From Tatumella punctata (GTDB taxonomy: Bacteria > Pseudomonadota > Gammaproteobacteria > Enterobacterales > Enterobacteriaceae), in NCBI RefSeq assembly GCF_039523735.1, contig NZ_BAAAFW010000037.1:1-64000 (forward strand): a stretch of DNA of 64,000 nt. The letters are read 5' to 3'. The notes below the pieces were generated by a model. That model had not been told where the DNA came from. It worked only from the letters and a program-made list of their open reading frames with translations, and did no database searches. A program made the translations under genes and the position numbers. Below, piece by piece: positions 51,459 through 61,296 of this stretch (positions within the stretch are counted from its first letter, which is position 1; every line of letters starts with the position of its first letter).

Positions 51459-54400
51459 ATGAAAAGAATGTTAATTAACGCAACTCAGCAGGAAGAGTTG
51501 CGCGTCGCCCTTGTAGATGGACAGCGTCTGTATGATTTGGATATTGAAAGTCCCGGTCATGAACAGAAAAAAGCAAATATTTATAAAGGTAAAATCACCC
51601 GTATTGAACCAAGCCTCGAAGCTGCTTTTGTTGATTACGGTGCCGAAAGACACGGTTTCCTCCCTCTGAAAGAAATCTCCCGCGAATACTTCCCTGCTAA
51701 TTATTCCATGCATGGCCGCCCTAATATCAAAGAGGTATTACGTGAAGGTCAGGAAGTTATCGTACAGATAGATAAAGAAGAGCGCGGAAATAAAGGTGCA
51801 GCACTGACCACGTTTATCAGCCTGGCCGGCAGCTATCTGGTATTAATGCCAAACAACCCTCGGGCAGGCGGTATTTCACGCCGCATCGAAGGGGATGACC
51901 GCACAGAGCTGAAAGAAGCACTCTCTTCCCTGCAGTTACCGGAAGGTATGGGGCTGATTGTCCGTACCGCCGGGGTAGGTAAATCTGCCGAAGCTTTACA
52001 ATGGGATCTTAGCTTTCGCCTGAAACACTGGGAAGCTATCCGCAAAGCGGCTGAAAACCGCCCTGCCCCTTTCCTGATCCATCAGGAAAGTAATGTGATT
52101 GTCCGCGCTTTCCGCGATTACCTGCGTCAGGACATTGGCGAAATTCTGATTGATAACCCGAAAGTTCTGGAACTGGCCCGCCAGCATATTGCTGCCCTGG
52201 GACGCCCTGACTTTACCAGTAAGATTAAACTGTACACCGGTGAAATCCCGCTGTTCAGCCATTATCAGATTGAGTCACAGATTGAGTCTGCCTTCCAGCG
52301 TGAAGTGCGTTTGCCATCCGGCGGCTCGATTGTTATTGACAGCACCGAAGCCCTGACAGCCATTGATATTAACTCCGCACGGGCCACCCGTGGCGGTGAT
52401 ATCGAAGAAACAGCCTTTAATACCAACCTGGAAGCGGCCGATGAGATAGCCCGCCAGTTACGTCTGCGTGACCTCGGTGGCCTGATTGTTATCGACTTTA
52501 TCGATATGACTCCGGTACGTCACCAGCGTGCGGTGGAAAACCGTCTGCGTGAAGCCGTCCGTCAGGACCGTGCGCGGATACAAATCAGCCATATTTCACG
52601 GTTTGGCCTGTTGGAAATGTCCCGTCAGCGCCTCAGCCCTTCCCTTGGCGAGTCAAGCCATCATGTCTGCCCGCGTTGCAGCGGCACAGGCACAATCCGT
52701 GATAATGAATCACTGTCGCTATCGATTCTGCGTCTGATTGAAGAAGAAGCGCTGAAAGAAAATACCAAAGAAGTACATGCCATTGTTCCGGTGCAGATTG
52801 CCTCGTACCTTCTGAACGAGAAACGTGAAGCCGTCAACGCCATCGAAACACGCCAGGGCGGCGTGCGTGCCATCATCGTTCCTGATGATCGTATGGAGAC
52901 ACCACACTACTCGGTATTACGTGTGCGCAAAGGCGAAGAAACCAAGACACTCAGCTATCATCTGCCGAAGATGCATGAGATTGAAATGGCGACGATTTCT
53001 GACGAAGAACCGGCAGAACGCCGCCGTCCGGAACAGCCGGCACTGGCAGCATTTGCGATTGCTGAAGCACCGCCAGCGACCAGTGAAGCCACTGCCACTG
53101 CAGTTTCTGTCACTCCGGCGGACGCGACAGCCCCGGCCGCCAAAGGCAACTGCTTCTTTAGCCGTTTAGTCAGCGGTATTAAGAATCTGTTCGGCAGCAA
53201 CAGCCAGCAGGCTGTTACTGAGACCGCAGAAAAGACCGAAGCACCAGCCCGTTCACGGGAAAACGGGACGGCGGGTAACCGTAATGAACGTTCCAATAAC
53301 CGCCGGAATAATCGTAACGAGCGTAATAACCGCAACGAGCGTAATGACCGTAACGAGCGTAATGACCGCAACGAGCGTAATGACCGTAACGAGCGTAATG
53401 ACCGCAACGAGCGTAATGACCGCAATGAGCGTAATGACCGCAATGAGCGTAATGACCGCAATGAGCGTAATGACCGCAACGAGCGTAATGGCCGCAACGA
53501 GCGTAATGACCGCAACGAGCGTAATGACCGTAACGAGCGTAATGACCGTAACGAGCGTAATACCGAAAATGGTAATGCACAGGAAAATCGTCGCAATAAT
53601 CGCCGTAATTCTGCCGGTGCGGAAAACCGTGAAGAGACCCGGGCAACACGTCAGCATACGCCTCTGACCGAGGAAGCTCGTCAGCAACGTGAACAGCAAC
53701 GCCGCGAACAACGGGCTGAGCGTCAGCGTCGCCGTCAGGAGGAGCGTCGTCAGCAACAGGAAGAAACTGTTGCTGAACAACCTGTCGCGCTACAGGAAGC
53801 ACCAGCCAGTAGTGTTGCAGCAGAAGAAGAACAGACCCGCACCAGTGTGCGCCGTAAACAGCGGACTCTGACACAAAAAATCCGCTATGGTGAAGAGGCT
53901 GTGGCTGAGCAGATCACTGCTGAACCTGCGATTACAGAAGCTCCGGTGGCCCGTGATGAAGCGGTGGTCAGTGAAACAACCCGTGAAGAATATCAGGATA
54001 ACCGTGACAGTAACGGTAATATCCCGCGCCGTTCACGCCGTTCACCTCGCCACCTGCGGGTTAGTGGACAGCGTCGTCGTCGTTATCGTGACGAACGTTA
54101 TCCGCAGCAGTCCTCGATGCCTCTGGAAACCGCAGCTGCTTCGCCGGAGATGGCTTCCGGTAAAGTATGGGTCCGTTACCCTGCGCCGGTCACCCGTGCG
54201 GAAGACGGATATCAGCAACCTGAGTTCCACGAACAGCAGCCACAGACTGTAGCTGAACCAGCTGAGCACCGGGAAGTTACCCCGGTTGCGGAAGTCCCGT
54301 CTCAGCCGGAAAATACACTGCTGGCCGAAAACGCTCTGAGTACCCATGTTCAGCAGGCTATCGCCGGGTCGGTAGCGACAGACACCCCGGTTGTCGCAGA

Positions 54401-54851
54401 GCCACAAACTACCGTGGCTGACACCACCGAAGCGGTTGCAGAAGCAGTAGCTGACACCACCGACACGGTTGCAGAAGCACAGCCAGCCGAACCGGTCAAC
54501 GCTGCAGAAGAGACTGCGGGCAGTGAAGCTGTTGCACCGGCTGAAATCATCGCCGAAGCGCCGGTTGCTGCGGTCGCGGAAACTGAGGCTGCAACAGACA
54601 CTCTGTCTGACACGGAATCAGTACCCCCGGCTAAAGACAGTGCAGAGAACGTGACTACCGCTTCCGCGTACCAGCGCTTCCATGCAACCGCGCCCATGAC
54701 CCGGGCACCGGCACCGGAGTGGGTTTCTGAGCCTGTGAGACACAGTGACTGGGTACGTAATGTTTACGTCTTTGCAGGTAAAGGTGCGGCCGGAGGACAC
54801 ACAGCCACTCACCAGGCCACCGCACCGGTGACTAAAACCTCAGAACTGTGA
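51459..54851 (+). CDS. rne: Ribonuclease E
   Basis: A 1130-residue endonuclease that organises the RNA degradosome. Residues 1-~530 form the catalytic half: S1 domain (KANIYKGKITRIEPSLEAAFVDYG), 5' sensor, DNase-I-like site with aspartates in TAIDINSA and IVIDFIDM, and Zn-link CPRCSGTG. The C-terminal half has the membrane-targeting helix FFSRLVSGIKNLFGS (~565-580), an arginine-rich region built from 14 repeats of R-N-D-R-N-E, a second Arg-rich block (RREQRAERQRRRQEERR) and a PNPase-binding end with RHSDW and FAGKGAAGGHTATH. The repeat block is longer and more regular than in E. coli. Confidence 0.97.
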   Translation: MKRMLINATQQEELRVALVDGQRLYDLDIESPGHEQKKANIYKGKITRIEPSLEAAFVDYGAERHGFLPLKEISREYFPANYSMHGRPNIKEVLREGQEVIVQIDKEERGNKGAALTTFISLAGSYLVLMPNNPRAGGISRRIEGDDRTELKEALSSLQLPEGMGLIVRTAGVGKSAEALQWDLSFRLKHWEAIRKAAENRPAPFLIHQESNVIVRAFRDYLRQDIGEILIDNPKVLELARQHIAALGRPDFTSKIKLYTGEIPLFSHYQIESQIESAFQREVRLPSGGSIVIDSTEALTAIDINSARATRGGDIEETAFNTNLEAADEIARQLRLRDLGGLIVIDFIDMTPVRHQRAVENRLREAVRQDRARIQISHISRFGLLEMSRQRLSPSLGESSHHVCPRCSGTGTIRDNESLSLSILRLIEEEALKENTKEVHAIVPVQIASYLLNEKREAVNAIETRQGGVRAIIVPDDRMETPHYSVLRVRKGEETKTLSYHLPKMHEIEMATISDEEPAERRRPEQPALAAFAIAEAPPATSEATATAVSVTPADATAPAAKGNCFFSRLVSGIKNLFGSNSQQAVTETAEKTEAPARSRENGTAGNRNERSNNRRNNRNERNNRNERNDRNERNDRNERNDRNERNDRNERNDRNERNDRNERNDRNERNDRNERNGRNERNDRNERNDRNERNDRNERNTENGNAQENRRNNRRNSAGAENREETRATRQHTPLTEEARQQREQQRREQRAERQRRRQEERRQQQEETVAEQPVALQEAPASSVAAEEEQTRTSVRRKQRTLTQKIRYGEEAVAEQITAEPAITEAPVARDEAVVSETTREEYQDNRDSNGNIPRRSRRSPRHLRVSGQRRRRYRDERYPQQSSMPLETAAASPEMASGKVWVRYPAPVTRAEDGYQQPEFHEQQPQTVAEPAEHREVTPVAEVPSQPENTLLAENALSTHVQQAIAGSVATDTPVVAEPQTTVADTTEAVAEAVADTTDTVAEAQPAEPVNAAEETAGSEAVAPAEIIAEAPVAAVAETEAATDTLSDTESVPPAKDSAENVTTASAYQRFHATAPMTRAPAPEWVSEPVRHSDWVRNVYVFAGKGAAGGHTATHQATAPVTKTSEL
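53304..53555. repeat. Fourteen tandem 18-bp repeats in rne
   Basis: Fourteen head-to-tail 18-mers, consensus CGTAATGACCGYAAYGAG, encode the hexapeptide R-N-D-R-N-E; the first two carry N and the eleventh G in place of D. The twelve from 53340 to 53555 differ only at single positions, indicating recent expansion. The array keeps frames open on the opposite strand, which are artefacts. Confidence 0.98.
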
Positions 54852-54863
54852 GCTGACATTTGC

Positions 54864-54886
54864 TTCCGGGCAATAAATTGCCCGGA
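54864..54886 (+). terminator. Hairpin after rne
   Basis: Stem TTCCGGGCAAT paired with ATTGCCCGGAG (outer pair imperfect) around a 2-base spacer, about 12 bases after the rne stop. It lacks a T-run and is probably an auxiliary structure upstream of the main terminator. Confidence 0.5.
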
Positions 54887-54913
54887 GAAATAGTCCGCAA
54901 TACCAGACTCCAT

Positions 54914-54947
54914 AAAAAAACCTGACCGTTTCTGGTCAGGTTTTTTT
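54914..54947. terminator. Bidirectional rne/flgL terminator
   Basis: Perfect 14-bp stem AAAAAAACCTGACC / GGTCAGGTTTTTTT with a 6-base loop. It gives a T7 run in both directions and serves the convergent rne and flg transcripts. Confidence 0.93.
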
Positions 54948-54965
54948 ATACCCGCACGACGCTGA

Positions 54966-55928
54966 TTAACTGTTCATCCGGAACAGAGAAAGCTGCGACA
55001 TTTCACTGAACACTTTATAACTGGCCTGTAGTGCCGTTTCCTGCATCACATAATCAGAAATCGAACGGGTAATATCAGCATCAGTTAACTGGCTCATCTG
55101 GTCACTCAGTATTACCTGCCGGTCCTGTCCCTGGTTATTGAGGGTATCCAGTTCTGCCAGTTCTGTGCCGGTTTCTGAACGTACCTTCAGGACATTATTC
55201 AGAGCATTATTTAACCCGCGATTGGCTTTTTCCATACTGTCAGAGAACTGCTGCATGGTGCTGTCATCCGCCCCTTTTTGCGGGACTTTCAGTGCACTGA
55301 TCGCTGAATCCAGCATAGCGAACACACTGGTTTCACTGGCCGAACCGTCTGGTTCCGGTGTCGCATTATCTGTCAGAGACATAAATACACTGTCCCCCGT
55401 ATGGGCGATTGTCATTGTGCGCTGACCACTGACCTGCTGGCTGATTGCCTGTTCTCCCCCCTGATACAGCACCCCGTTACTGCCACTGATAAACGGAGGC
55501 TGCCCGGTTTTATATCCGGCAAAAATATAACGCCCGTTACTGTCCTGGCTGTTCGCCAGATTCACCAGTTGGTCACGAATCCCCTGTAACTGGGTGGCAA
55601 TTGATGCGCGGTCATCATCATTCAGGGTGCCGGTTGACCCGTACACCACCTGAGTCAGAGCCGACTGAATGCTGCTGCTGACACTGCCGAGGATATTATC
55701 TTCATACGTCAGAGACTGGCTGGCAAATGACTGGGCCAGACCGTACTGGGCATCTTTATTCTGTGTCTGGGACAGATTAACAGCCTGTGCTGCTGCAATC
55801 GGATCGTCAGACGGTCTTGTGACCCGTTTTCCGCTGGATACCCGCATTCCGCTGGCCAGCCAGCGGTTCTGAGCATTACTGATCCCATTAATTTGTTGAG
55901 AAAAAATTAAACCGGTACTCAGCCTCAT
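54966..55928 (-). CDS. flgL: Flagellar hook-filament junction protein FlgL
   Basis: A 320-residue HAP3 protein joining hook and filament. The N-terminal helix region (MRLSTGLIFSQQINGISNAQNRW) and C-terminal helix (DITRSISDYVMQETALQASYKVFSEMSQLSLF) are flagellin-like D0/D1 segments that pair in the filament. It is the last gene of the flg operon, 30 bases after flgK. Confidence 0.97.
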   Translation of the reverse strand: MRLSTGLIFSQQINGISNAQNRWLASGMRVSSGKRVTRPSDDPIAAAQAVNLSQTQNKDAQYGLAQSFASQSLTYEDNILGSVSSSIQSALTQVVYGSTGTLNDDDRASIATQLQGIRDQLVNLANSQDSNGRYIFAGYKTGQPPFISGSNGVLYQGGEQAISQQVSGQRTMTIAHTGDSVFMSLTDNATPEPDGSASETSVFAMLDSAISALKVPQKGADDSTMQQFSDSMEKANRGLNNALNNVLKVRSETGTELAELDTLNNQGQDRQVILSDQMSQLTDADITRSISDYVMQETALQASYKVFSEMSQLSLFRMNS

Positions 55929-55958
55929 ATTCTGTCTCCCCCGCCGCTGAATTCGCTA

Positions 55959-57599
55959 TCAGTTAGTAATACTCATTAATGAATTAAATAAGGTATCGGC
56001 CGTTTGCAGTACTTTGGTATTAGCAATGTAGTATTGCTGGTACTGGGTCAGCATGGCGTATTCTTCATCAAGATTGACCCCGGAAACCGACTGCTGTCGC
56101 TGAGTCAGTTGATCAACCACCAGCTGCCGGGTTGTACAGCTGCTCTGCAGGCTGCCGGTTTTATTGCCCACATAGCTGACCATCGATGCGTACGCCCGGG
56201 TCAGCGTTTCTCTGCCTCCGACCATTTGTTCATCCTGCAGTGCCAGCATGGCACTGGCATTCCGGTTATCACTGGCCCCTCCGGGCTCTGAGGCTGCCGC
56301 TATCTGCGAACCGTCATCAATAGCCACCGCAAAGTCATGGGTCGCTTCACTGACCGGTTTGAGCAAAAAACTGTCTTTTTCTGCCGGAGAGCCGCTGACC
56401 GCAACATCCAGCCCGTCGAATGACAGATGCTGCGTCCCGTTGTCAGTGCTGACTTTCGGCGTTATGACCTGGTTGTCCGACAACCGGGTGACGGTCCATT
56501 GTCCCCGCGAATAAGCGACACGATAATCGGAGGCCTGCAGCGCAGTAGTGTCCGAATAGCTGGCGCTGAGTGTCGCCTGTGACGTATTTTTACTGTTACT
56601 GAATACCACCGGTGAACCGACGGAAAAAAAGTCACCGCCTTCATTACCTTCACTATCGAATCCCTGATGCTGTACCTGATTCATTCGGCTGGCAAAGGTG
56701 ACACTGATCTGTCCTAACCGGTTCTTAACTGTTTCCAGGTCTTCACTGCGAAATTTCAGCAGTCCGGCCAGCGACCCGCCGGTAAAAAGTTTATCCGGCA
56801 GTTCAACATCTCCCGCCATTTTATCCGTATATCCCGGCACCCGCAGTGTAGGATCGGCGGCCGAAGCTATGGCTTTCATCTCCGTGGACTGATCACCATT
56901 CACCAGGCTCAGTCCGTTCGGCAGCGAGACCACCATATTGCCGTCCTGGATTGATACATTTACCGCAGTGATATTATTCAGATCACTGACCAGTTGATCG
57001 CGCTGATCAAGTAAATTATTCGGTGCTTCTCCGCTGGCAGAAAGGCGGCCAATTTGTTTATTCAGTGCCGCAATCTGGCGGGCATCATTGTTAATGGCAC
57101 TGATCGAATCACTGATCTGGTTATTGGTCGCCGATTGCAGATTATCCAGATATTGTTGCAGGGTTCTCAGTTGTCCGGCCAGTGACTGTGCACCGCTGAA
57201 CATTGCCTGGCGTGCCGCAGGATCTTCGGCACTGTCGATAACATTCTGGACGTTTTTAAAAAAAGCCTGAAATGAGTCAGACAGATCGTTACCATCCATC
57301 GTCATTAAATTATCGATCCCGGAGATCTGAGTAAACTGGCTGTTAGCCGCACTGTTTTGCGCACTGGCCTGACGTAACTGCCGGCTGACCAGCTCATCAT
57401 ATTGTCGTTGCACACCATCCACCCTGACACCATTCCCATACCAGCCATTACCACTCAGCGTACTGTTTGCCTGCGCCAGTAACACCTGTTGCCGGTTATA
57501 GCCGGGTACCGTGTAGTTACTGATATTGACACTGGTTATATTGAGCGCAGACTGAGCAGCACTCAGTCCGCTCATGGCTGAATTAATCAGAGCTGACAT
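55959..57599 (-). CDS. flgK: Flagellar hook-filament junction protein FlgK
   Basis: A 546-residue HAP1 protein at the hook side of the junction. The N-terminal block SALINSAMSGLSAAQSALNITSVNISNY and C-terminal block SGVNLDEEYAMLTQYQQYYIANTKVLQTADTLFN are the conserved axial helices; a variable domain fills the middle. Length matches E. coli FlgK (547). Confidence 0.97.
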   Translation of the reverse strand: MSALINSAMSGLSAAQSALNITSVNISNYTVPGYNRQQVLLAQANSTLSGNGWYGNGVRVDGVQRQYDELVSRQLRQASAQNSAANSQFTQISGIDNLMTMDGNDLSDSFQAFFKNVQNVIDSAEDPAARQAMFSGAQSLAGQLRTLQQYLDNLQSATNNQISDSISAINNDARQIAALNKQIGRLSASGEAPNNLLDQRDQLVSDLNNITAVNVSIQDGNMVVSLPNGLSLVNGDQSTEMKAIASAADPTLRVPGYTDKMAGDVELPDKLFTGGSLAGLLKFRSEDLETVKNRLGQISVTFASRMNQVQHQGFDSEGNEGGDFFSVGSPVVFSNSKNTSQATLSASYSDTTALQASDYRVAYSRGQWTVTRLSDNQVITPKVSTDNGTQHLSFDGLDVAVSGSPAEKDSFLLKPVSEATHDFAVAIDDGSQIAAASEPGGASDNRNASAMLALQDEQMVGGRETLTRAYASMVSYVGNKTGSLQSSCTTRQLVVDQLTQRQQSVSGVNLDEEYAMLTQYQQYYIANTKVLQTADTLFNSLMSITN

Positions 57600-57700
57600 A
57601 TTTCTCTCCGCAAGCTGGTTTCGTCTCAGGCCGTTAACCGGCCTTATCTGTGAGTATCTGTCTGAGTTATCGGTTATCCGGCGGGGAACTTGACGATGAT

Positions 57701-58621
57701 TTAAAATAAATGACTCAGATCGTGAGCGGCTGTTTTATCAGCAATCTCTTTCAACTGACGGATTACGGTAATCAGTTTCGCGGCATAAGCCGGGTCTGTG
57801 GCATAACCCGCTGTCTGTAAAGCCTGTGCGCCTGATTCTGCCGAAGGCGCGGCCGTGACCTGGCGATAACGCGGGTTTTCCGTCAGTAACCGTGCATAGT
57901 CTTCCAGGGCTTCCCGGTAAGAGTGATATACCCTGAAGTTATCAGTGCGCCTTTCGGCACGTCCCTGCTGGTATTCGGTGGTCACCACCGGCGTCGTTTC
58001 ACCGCCCCAGTCAGCCCCCGCTTTAATACCGAACAGATTAAAACTCGGCAGCCCGTTACTGCGCAGTATCTCTCGCCGTCCCCAGCCGGTTTCCAGAGCC
58101 GCCCGGGCAAGAATCAGATGATGTGGTATACCGCTGCGCAGGCTCACCTGACTGGCAGGCTGTGATAAGCGTTGTAAAAACGCCCCCATCGATGCCGAAG
58201 GTGCAGGCAATACGGCAAGTGCCTGACCTGCCTGCTGCCGGAGTGCCGTCCCCCGGAGCAGCGCAGCCACCCGTTCGCTCCCCAGAGGCATAGGGACTGT
58301 TCCCGCCCGCTGATCCACCGCAGGTGCTGGCTGTATTTGTTGTGCGATAAGTTCAGCCATGCCCAGACCACGGTTTCCCGCCATTTGGGCGATTTGCTGA
58401 TCGTATAAAGACGTAAATAACCGGCTCTGTTCACTGCCAAATAACGGATCTTTTGGTAAAGCCTCACGCATGCTTTTCAGCATCAGTTGCATAAACAGAC
58501 TTTCCACCTGGCGGGCAACCGCCATCGCCTGCTGGCGGGGGTGGGCGGCGGCGGCACGTTTTAGCTTATCCAGCGCATTGCTGTCATAGGCCAGTTCGTT
58601 CAGAGGATCCCTGACCCGCAT
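57701..58621 (-). CDS. flgJ: Flagellar rod-assembly muramidase FlgJ
   Basis: A 306-residue two-domain protein. The N-terminal rod-binding domain (~1-110, with QVESLFMQLMLKSMREALPKD) helps rod assembly. The C-terminal glucosaminidase domain (~145-300, LILARAALETGWGRREI with the catalytic Glu, and YATDPAYAAKLITVI) opens the peptidoglycan. The start at 58621 overlaps the flgI stop by one base (TGATG), a coupled arrangement. A 101-base gap separates it from flgK. Confidence 0.96.
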   Translation of the reverse strand: MRVRDPLNELAYDSNALDKLKRAAAAHPRQQAMAVARQVESLFMQLMLKSMREALPKDPLFGSEQSRLFTSLYDQQIAQMAGNRGLGMAELIAQQIQPAPAVDQRAGTVPMPLGSERVAALLRGTALRQQAGQALAVLPAPSASMGAFLQRLSQPASQVSLRSGIPHHLILARAALETGWGRREILRSNGLPSFNLFGIKAGADWGGETTPVVTTEYQQGRAERRTDNFRVYHSYREALEDYARLLTENPRYRQVTAAPSAESGAQALQTAGYATDPAYAAKLITVIRQLKEIADKTAAHDLSHLF

Positions 58622-59730
58622 CAGATAATCTCCAGCCGTGCCCGTAAACAACCGGCAGACTGCATCGCCTGCAGTATCGACATCAGTTCGGTGGGCCTCG
58701 CCCCGAGGGTGTTCAGTGCGTGGATCACACTGTTCAGGCTGGCACTGGCCTGTACATGCTGTAGTGCCCCCCCCTGTTGCCGCATATCAATCTGTGTCTG
58801 GTTAGTAACCACCGTTTGTCCGCCAGTCAGTGGCGTATTTGGCTGACTGACCTGTTGCTGTTGATTAATAGTGACCGACAAACTCCCCTGAGCCACTGCA
58901 CAGGTACTCAGTTCAACTTCACGGTTCATCACTACCGAACCGGTACGCGAATTAATAATTACCCGCGCATCTTCGACAGGCACGGTCACATCCAGATTCT
59001 GGATCGCCGCCAGCAGCTGTACCTGTGATGTCTGGGACGGGGAAACTTTTATCCGGACCGAGCTGCTGTCCTGAGGTGCGGCGGCCGGGTAACCCGTAAA
59101 GCGGTTAATCGCATCGGCAATACGCTGAGCGGTGGTAAAGTCCTGCTGATTAAGCTGCAATACCAGCTGATTGCGGGTACCAAAATCATCCGGTAACTCA
59201 CGTTCGACAATCCCCCCGCCACTGATGCGCCCGCCGTTCAGCTGATTGACCTGTACACTGCTGCCCCCGGCCTGGGCCCCCGCGCCGCCGACCAGAATAT
59301 TCCCCTGGGCCAGGGCATACACCTGATTGTCAGCGCCTTTCAGCGGGGTCAGTAATAAGGTCCCGCCCCGCAGGCTTTTGGCATTCCCCATTGACGAAAC
59401 CACCACATCAATGGTTTTCCCCTGGCGGGCAAAAGGCGGCAGGGTCGCGGTCACCATTACCGCCGCGACATTTTTTAGCTGAATATTGGTTCCGCCGGGC
59501 ACAGTGATCCCCAGCTGTGACAACATATTGCTCATGGTCTGGGTGGTAAACGGCGTCTGCGTGGTCTGGTCCCCTGTGCCATCCAGTCCGACGGCCAGCC
59601 CGTAACCAATCAGCTGGTTCGCCCGCACACCCTGCACTGAGGTCAGGTCACGTATCCTTTCCGCACTGGCGGGCAGGCAAAGCGCGACCAGAATTAACCC
59701 GCCGCTGATCCAGCGAAATATGACTGACAT
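58621..59730 (-). CDS. flgI: Flagellar P-ring protein FlgI
   Basis: A 369-residue periplasmic protein forming the P-ring in peptidoglycan. A signal peptide (GLILVALCLPASA, cleaved before ERIRD) is followed by the conserved SVQGVRANQLIGYGLAVGL and GTLLLTPLKGADNQVYALAQG. One Cys each in LSTCAVAQ and SAGCLRARL could form the disulfide known in E. coli FlgI. Confidence 0.96.
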   Translation of the reverse strand: MSVIFRWISGGLILVALCLPASAERIRDLTSVQGVRANQLIGYGLAVGLDGTGDQTTQTPFTTQTMSNMLSQLGITVPGGTNIQLKNVAAVMVTATLPPFARQGKTIDVVVSSMGNAKSLRGGTLLLTPLKGADNQVYALAQGNILVGGAGAQAGGSSVQVNQLNGGRISGGGIVERELPDDFGTRNQLVLQLNQQDFTTAQRIADAINRFTGYPAAAPQDSSSVRIKVSPSQTSQVQLLAAIQNLDVTVPVEDARVIINSRTGSVVMNREVELSTCAVAQGSLSVTINQQQQVSQPNTPLTGGQTVVTNQTQIDMRQQGGALQHVQASASLNSVIHALNTLGARPTELMSILQAMQSAGCLRARLEII

Positions 59731-59742
59731 TTGTCTTGCCTC

Positions 59743-60441
59743 TTACATAGGGGAAATATTCAGAAAGAACCGTTGTAACCAGCCCATTTGCTGTGTTTCG
59801 TTGATATAACCGTTTCCGACATACTCAATACGGGCATCAGCCACCGAGGTGGAGATAACGGAGTTACTGGCATTGATTGTGCGGGGATTAACCACTCCGG
59901 AGAAACGGATAAATTCGGTCCCCTGATTAATCGCAATTTGTTTTTCACCCACCACTTTAAGGTTGCCATTGGTCAGCACCTTATCCACCGTCACAGTGAT
60001 GGTGCCCGTAAAGGTGTTATTCGCGCTGGCTCCGCCTTTACCGTTAAAATCATTGCCACCGCTGCCATCAAAGCTGGTTTTATCGCCGCCCAGTAATCCG
60101 TTAAGAAAACGCGGAGTGGTCGCCAGACCAAAGTTACTGCTCGCTTTACGGCTGGCATTGCTGGACGAACTTTTGCTGGCACTGACGTTTTCCTGCAACA
60201 CAATGGTCAGGGTATCGCCAATATTGCGTGGCCGCCGGTCTTCAAATAATGGCTGGTAGCCGTAGCTGAGGGGAGCAACCCCCTGAAAAATTGAACCATC
60301 GGCCAGCGGACTCCCCGTATCCGGTGGTTCAGCACTGGTACTCCCTTTCACCAGCGGGGTCTGAGGGATCAGCGCACAGCCAGCCATTAGCAGCAACAGC
60401 GCGGCCAGCCCCGCGGGGTACAGAACAGACTTCACTACCAT
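59743..60441 (-). CDS. flgH: Flagellar L-ring lipoprotein FlgH
   Basis: A 232-residue outer-membrane lipoprotein forming the L-ring. Lipobox LLLLMAGC puts the lipidated Cys at about residue 22. Conserved parts are PLFEDRRPRNIGDTLTIVL, KVLTNGNLKVVGEKQIAIN and NGYINETQQMGWLQRFFLNI. It is 13 bases upstream of flgI. Confidence 0.96.
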   Translation of the reverse strand: MVVKSVLYPAGLAALLLLMAGCALIPQTPLVKGSTSAEPPDTGSPLADGSIFQGVAPLSYGYQPLFEDRRPRNIGDTLTIVLQENVSASKSSSSNASRKASSNFGLATTPRFLNGLLGGDKTSFDGSGGNDFNGKGGASANNTFTGTITVTVDKVLTNGNLKVVGEKQIAINQGTEFIRFSGVVNPRTINASNSVISTSVADARIEYVGNGYINETQQMGWLQRFFLNISPM

Positions 60442-60500
60442 GTCACTACCTTTTCAGACGCAATTCTGACCGGAACGATCCGCCGGTCTGCCGGATACAT

Positions 60501-61283
60501 TTACAGCTGAGTCAGACGCTGTAACATCTGGTCAGAAGTACTGATAGCTTTACTGTTAATTTCGTAGGCTCGCTGTGTCTGGATCATCGATACCAGTTCT
60601 TCAGCGACATTGACGTTTGAGGTTTCCACATAGCCCTGATACAACAACCCCGCCCCGTTCTGCCCGGGGGTACTTTCTGTGGGAGCGCCTGATGCCTGGG
60701 TTTCCTGATACAGGTTTTCGCCTTTACTCTCCAGACCGGCATCATTTACAAAGGTATTCAGCGTCAGCTGCCCCACCTGTGTCGCCTGCGTCTGGCCCGG
60801 CTGGGTAACACTCACCACTCCGTCACGGGAGATAGTAATACTCAGGGCATTGGCCGGGATCGTAATCCCCGGCTGCACCTGGAAACCGGCATTGTTGACC
60901 AGTTGTCCGTTCTGATCGACCTGAAAGGAACCATCACGGGTATAAGCCGAACTCCCGTCGGGCAGCAGTACCTGAAAATAGCCTTGCCCGTTGATCGCAA
61001 TATCCTTGGCATTATCCGTTTTGGACAAGTTTCCCTGTGAATGCAGACGCTCGGTGGTTACCGGCCGGACCCCGGTACCGATTTGCAGGCCTGAGGGTAA
61101 AGTATCCTGTTCAGAAGACTGGGTTCCCGGCTGACGTAACGTTTGATAGAGAAGATCCTCAAAAACAGCACGGGAGCGTTTGAAGCCGTTAGTACTGACA
61201 TTGGCCAGGTTATTGGAAATAACATCCATATTGGTCTGCTGTGCATCCAGCCCGGTTTTTGCAATCCATAAAGAACGTATCAT
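60501..61283 (-). CDS. flgG: Flagellar distal rod protein FlgG
   Basis: A 260-residue axial protein of the distal rod. N-terminal SLWIAKTGLDAQQTNMDVISNNLANVSTNGFKR and C-terminal ETSNVNVAEELVSMIQTQRAYEINSKAISTSDQML are the classic rod/hook family blocks. The length equals E. coli FlgG. Confidence 0.97.
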   Translation of the reverse strand: MIRSLWIAKTGLDAQQTNMDVISNNLANVSTNGFKRSRAVFEDLLYQTLRQPGTQSSEQDTLPSGLQIGTGVRPVTTERLHSQGNLSKTDNAKDIAINGQGYFQVLLPDGSSAYTRDGSFQVDQNGQLVNNAGFQVQPGITIPANALSITISRDGVVSVTQPGQTQATQVGQLTLNTFVNDAGLESKGENLYQETQASGAPTESTPGQNGAGLLYQGYVETSNVNVAEELVSMIQTQRAYEINSKAISTSDQMLQRLTQL

Positions 61284-61296
61284 GCTGTCGTTTCCC

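Noticed and set aside
53304..53555. Possible CRISPR array
   Set aside because: The repeats are contiguous with no unique spacers and are coding sequence in rne; the hexamer array at 18072-18131 likewise has no spacers.
52958..53874. Three long open frames on the minus strand within rne (rich in Leu-Arg-Ser, Gly-His-Tyr or Val-Ile-Thr repeats)
   Set aside because: They arise because the 18-bp repeat keeps all frames open; there is no ribosome site or independent coding signal.
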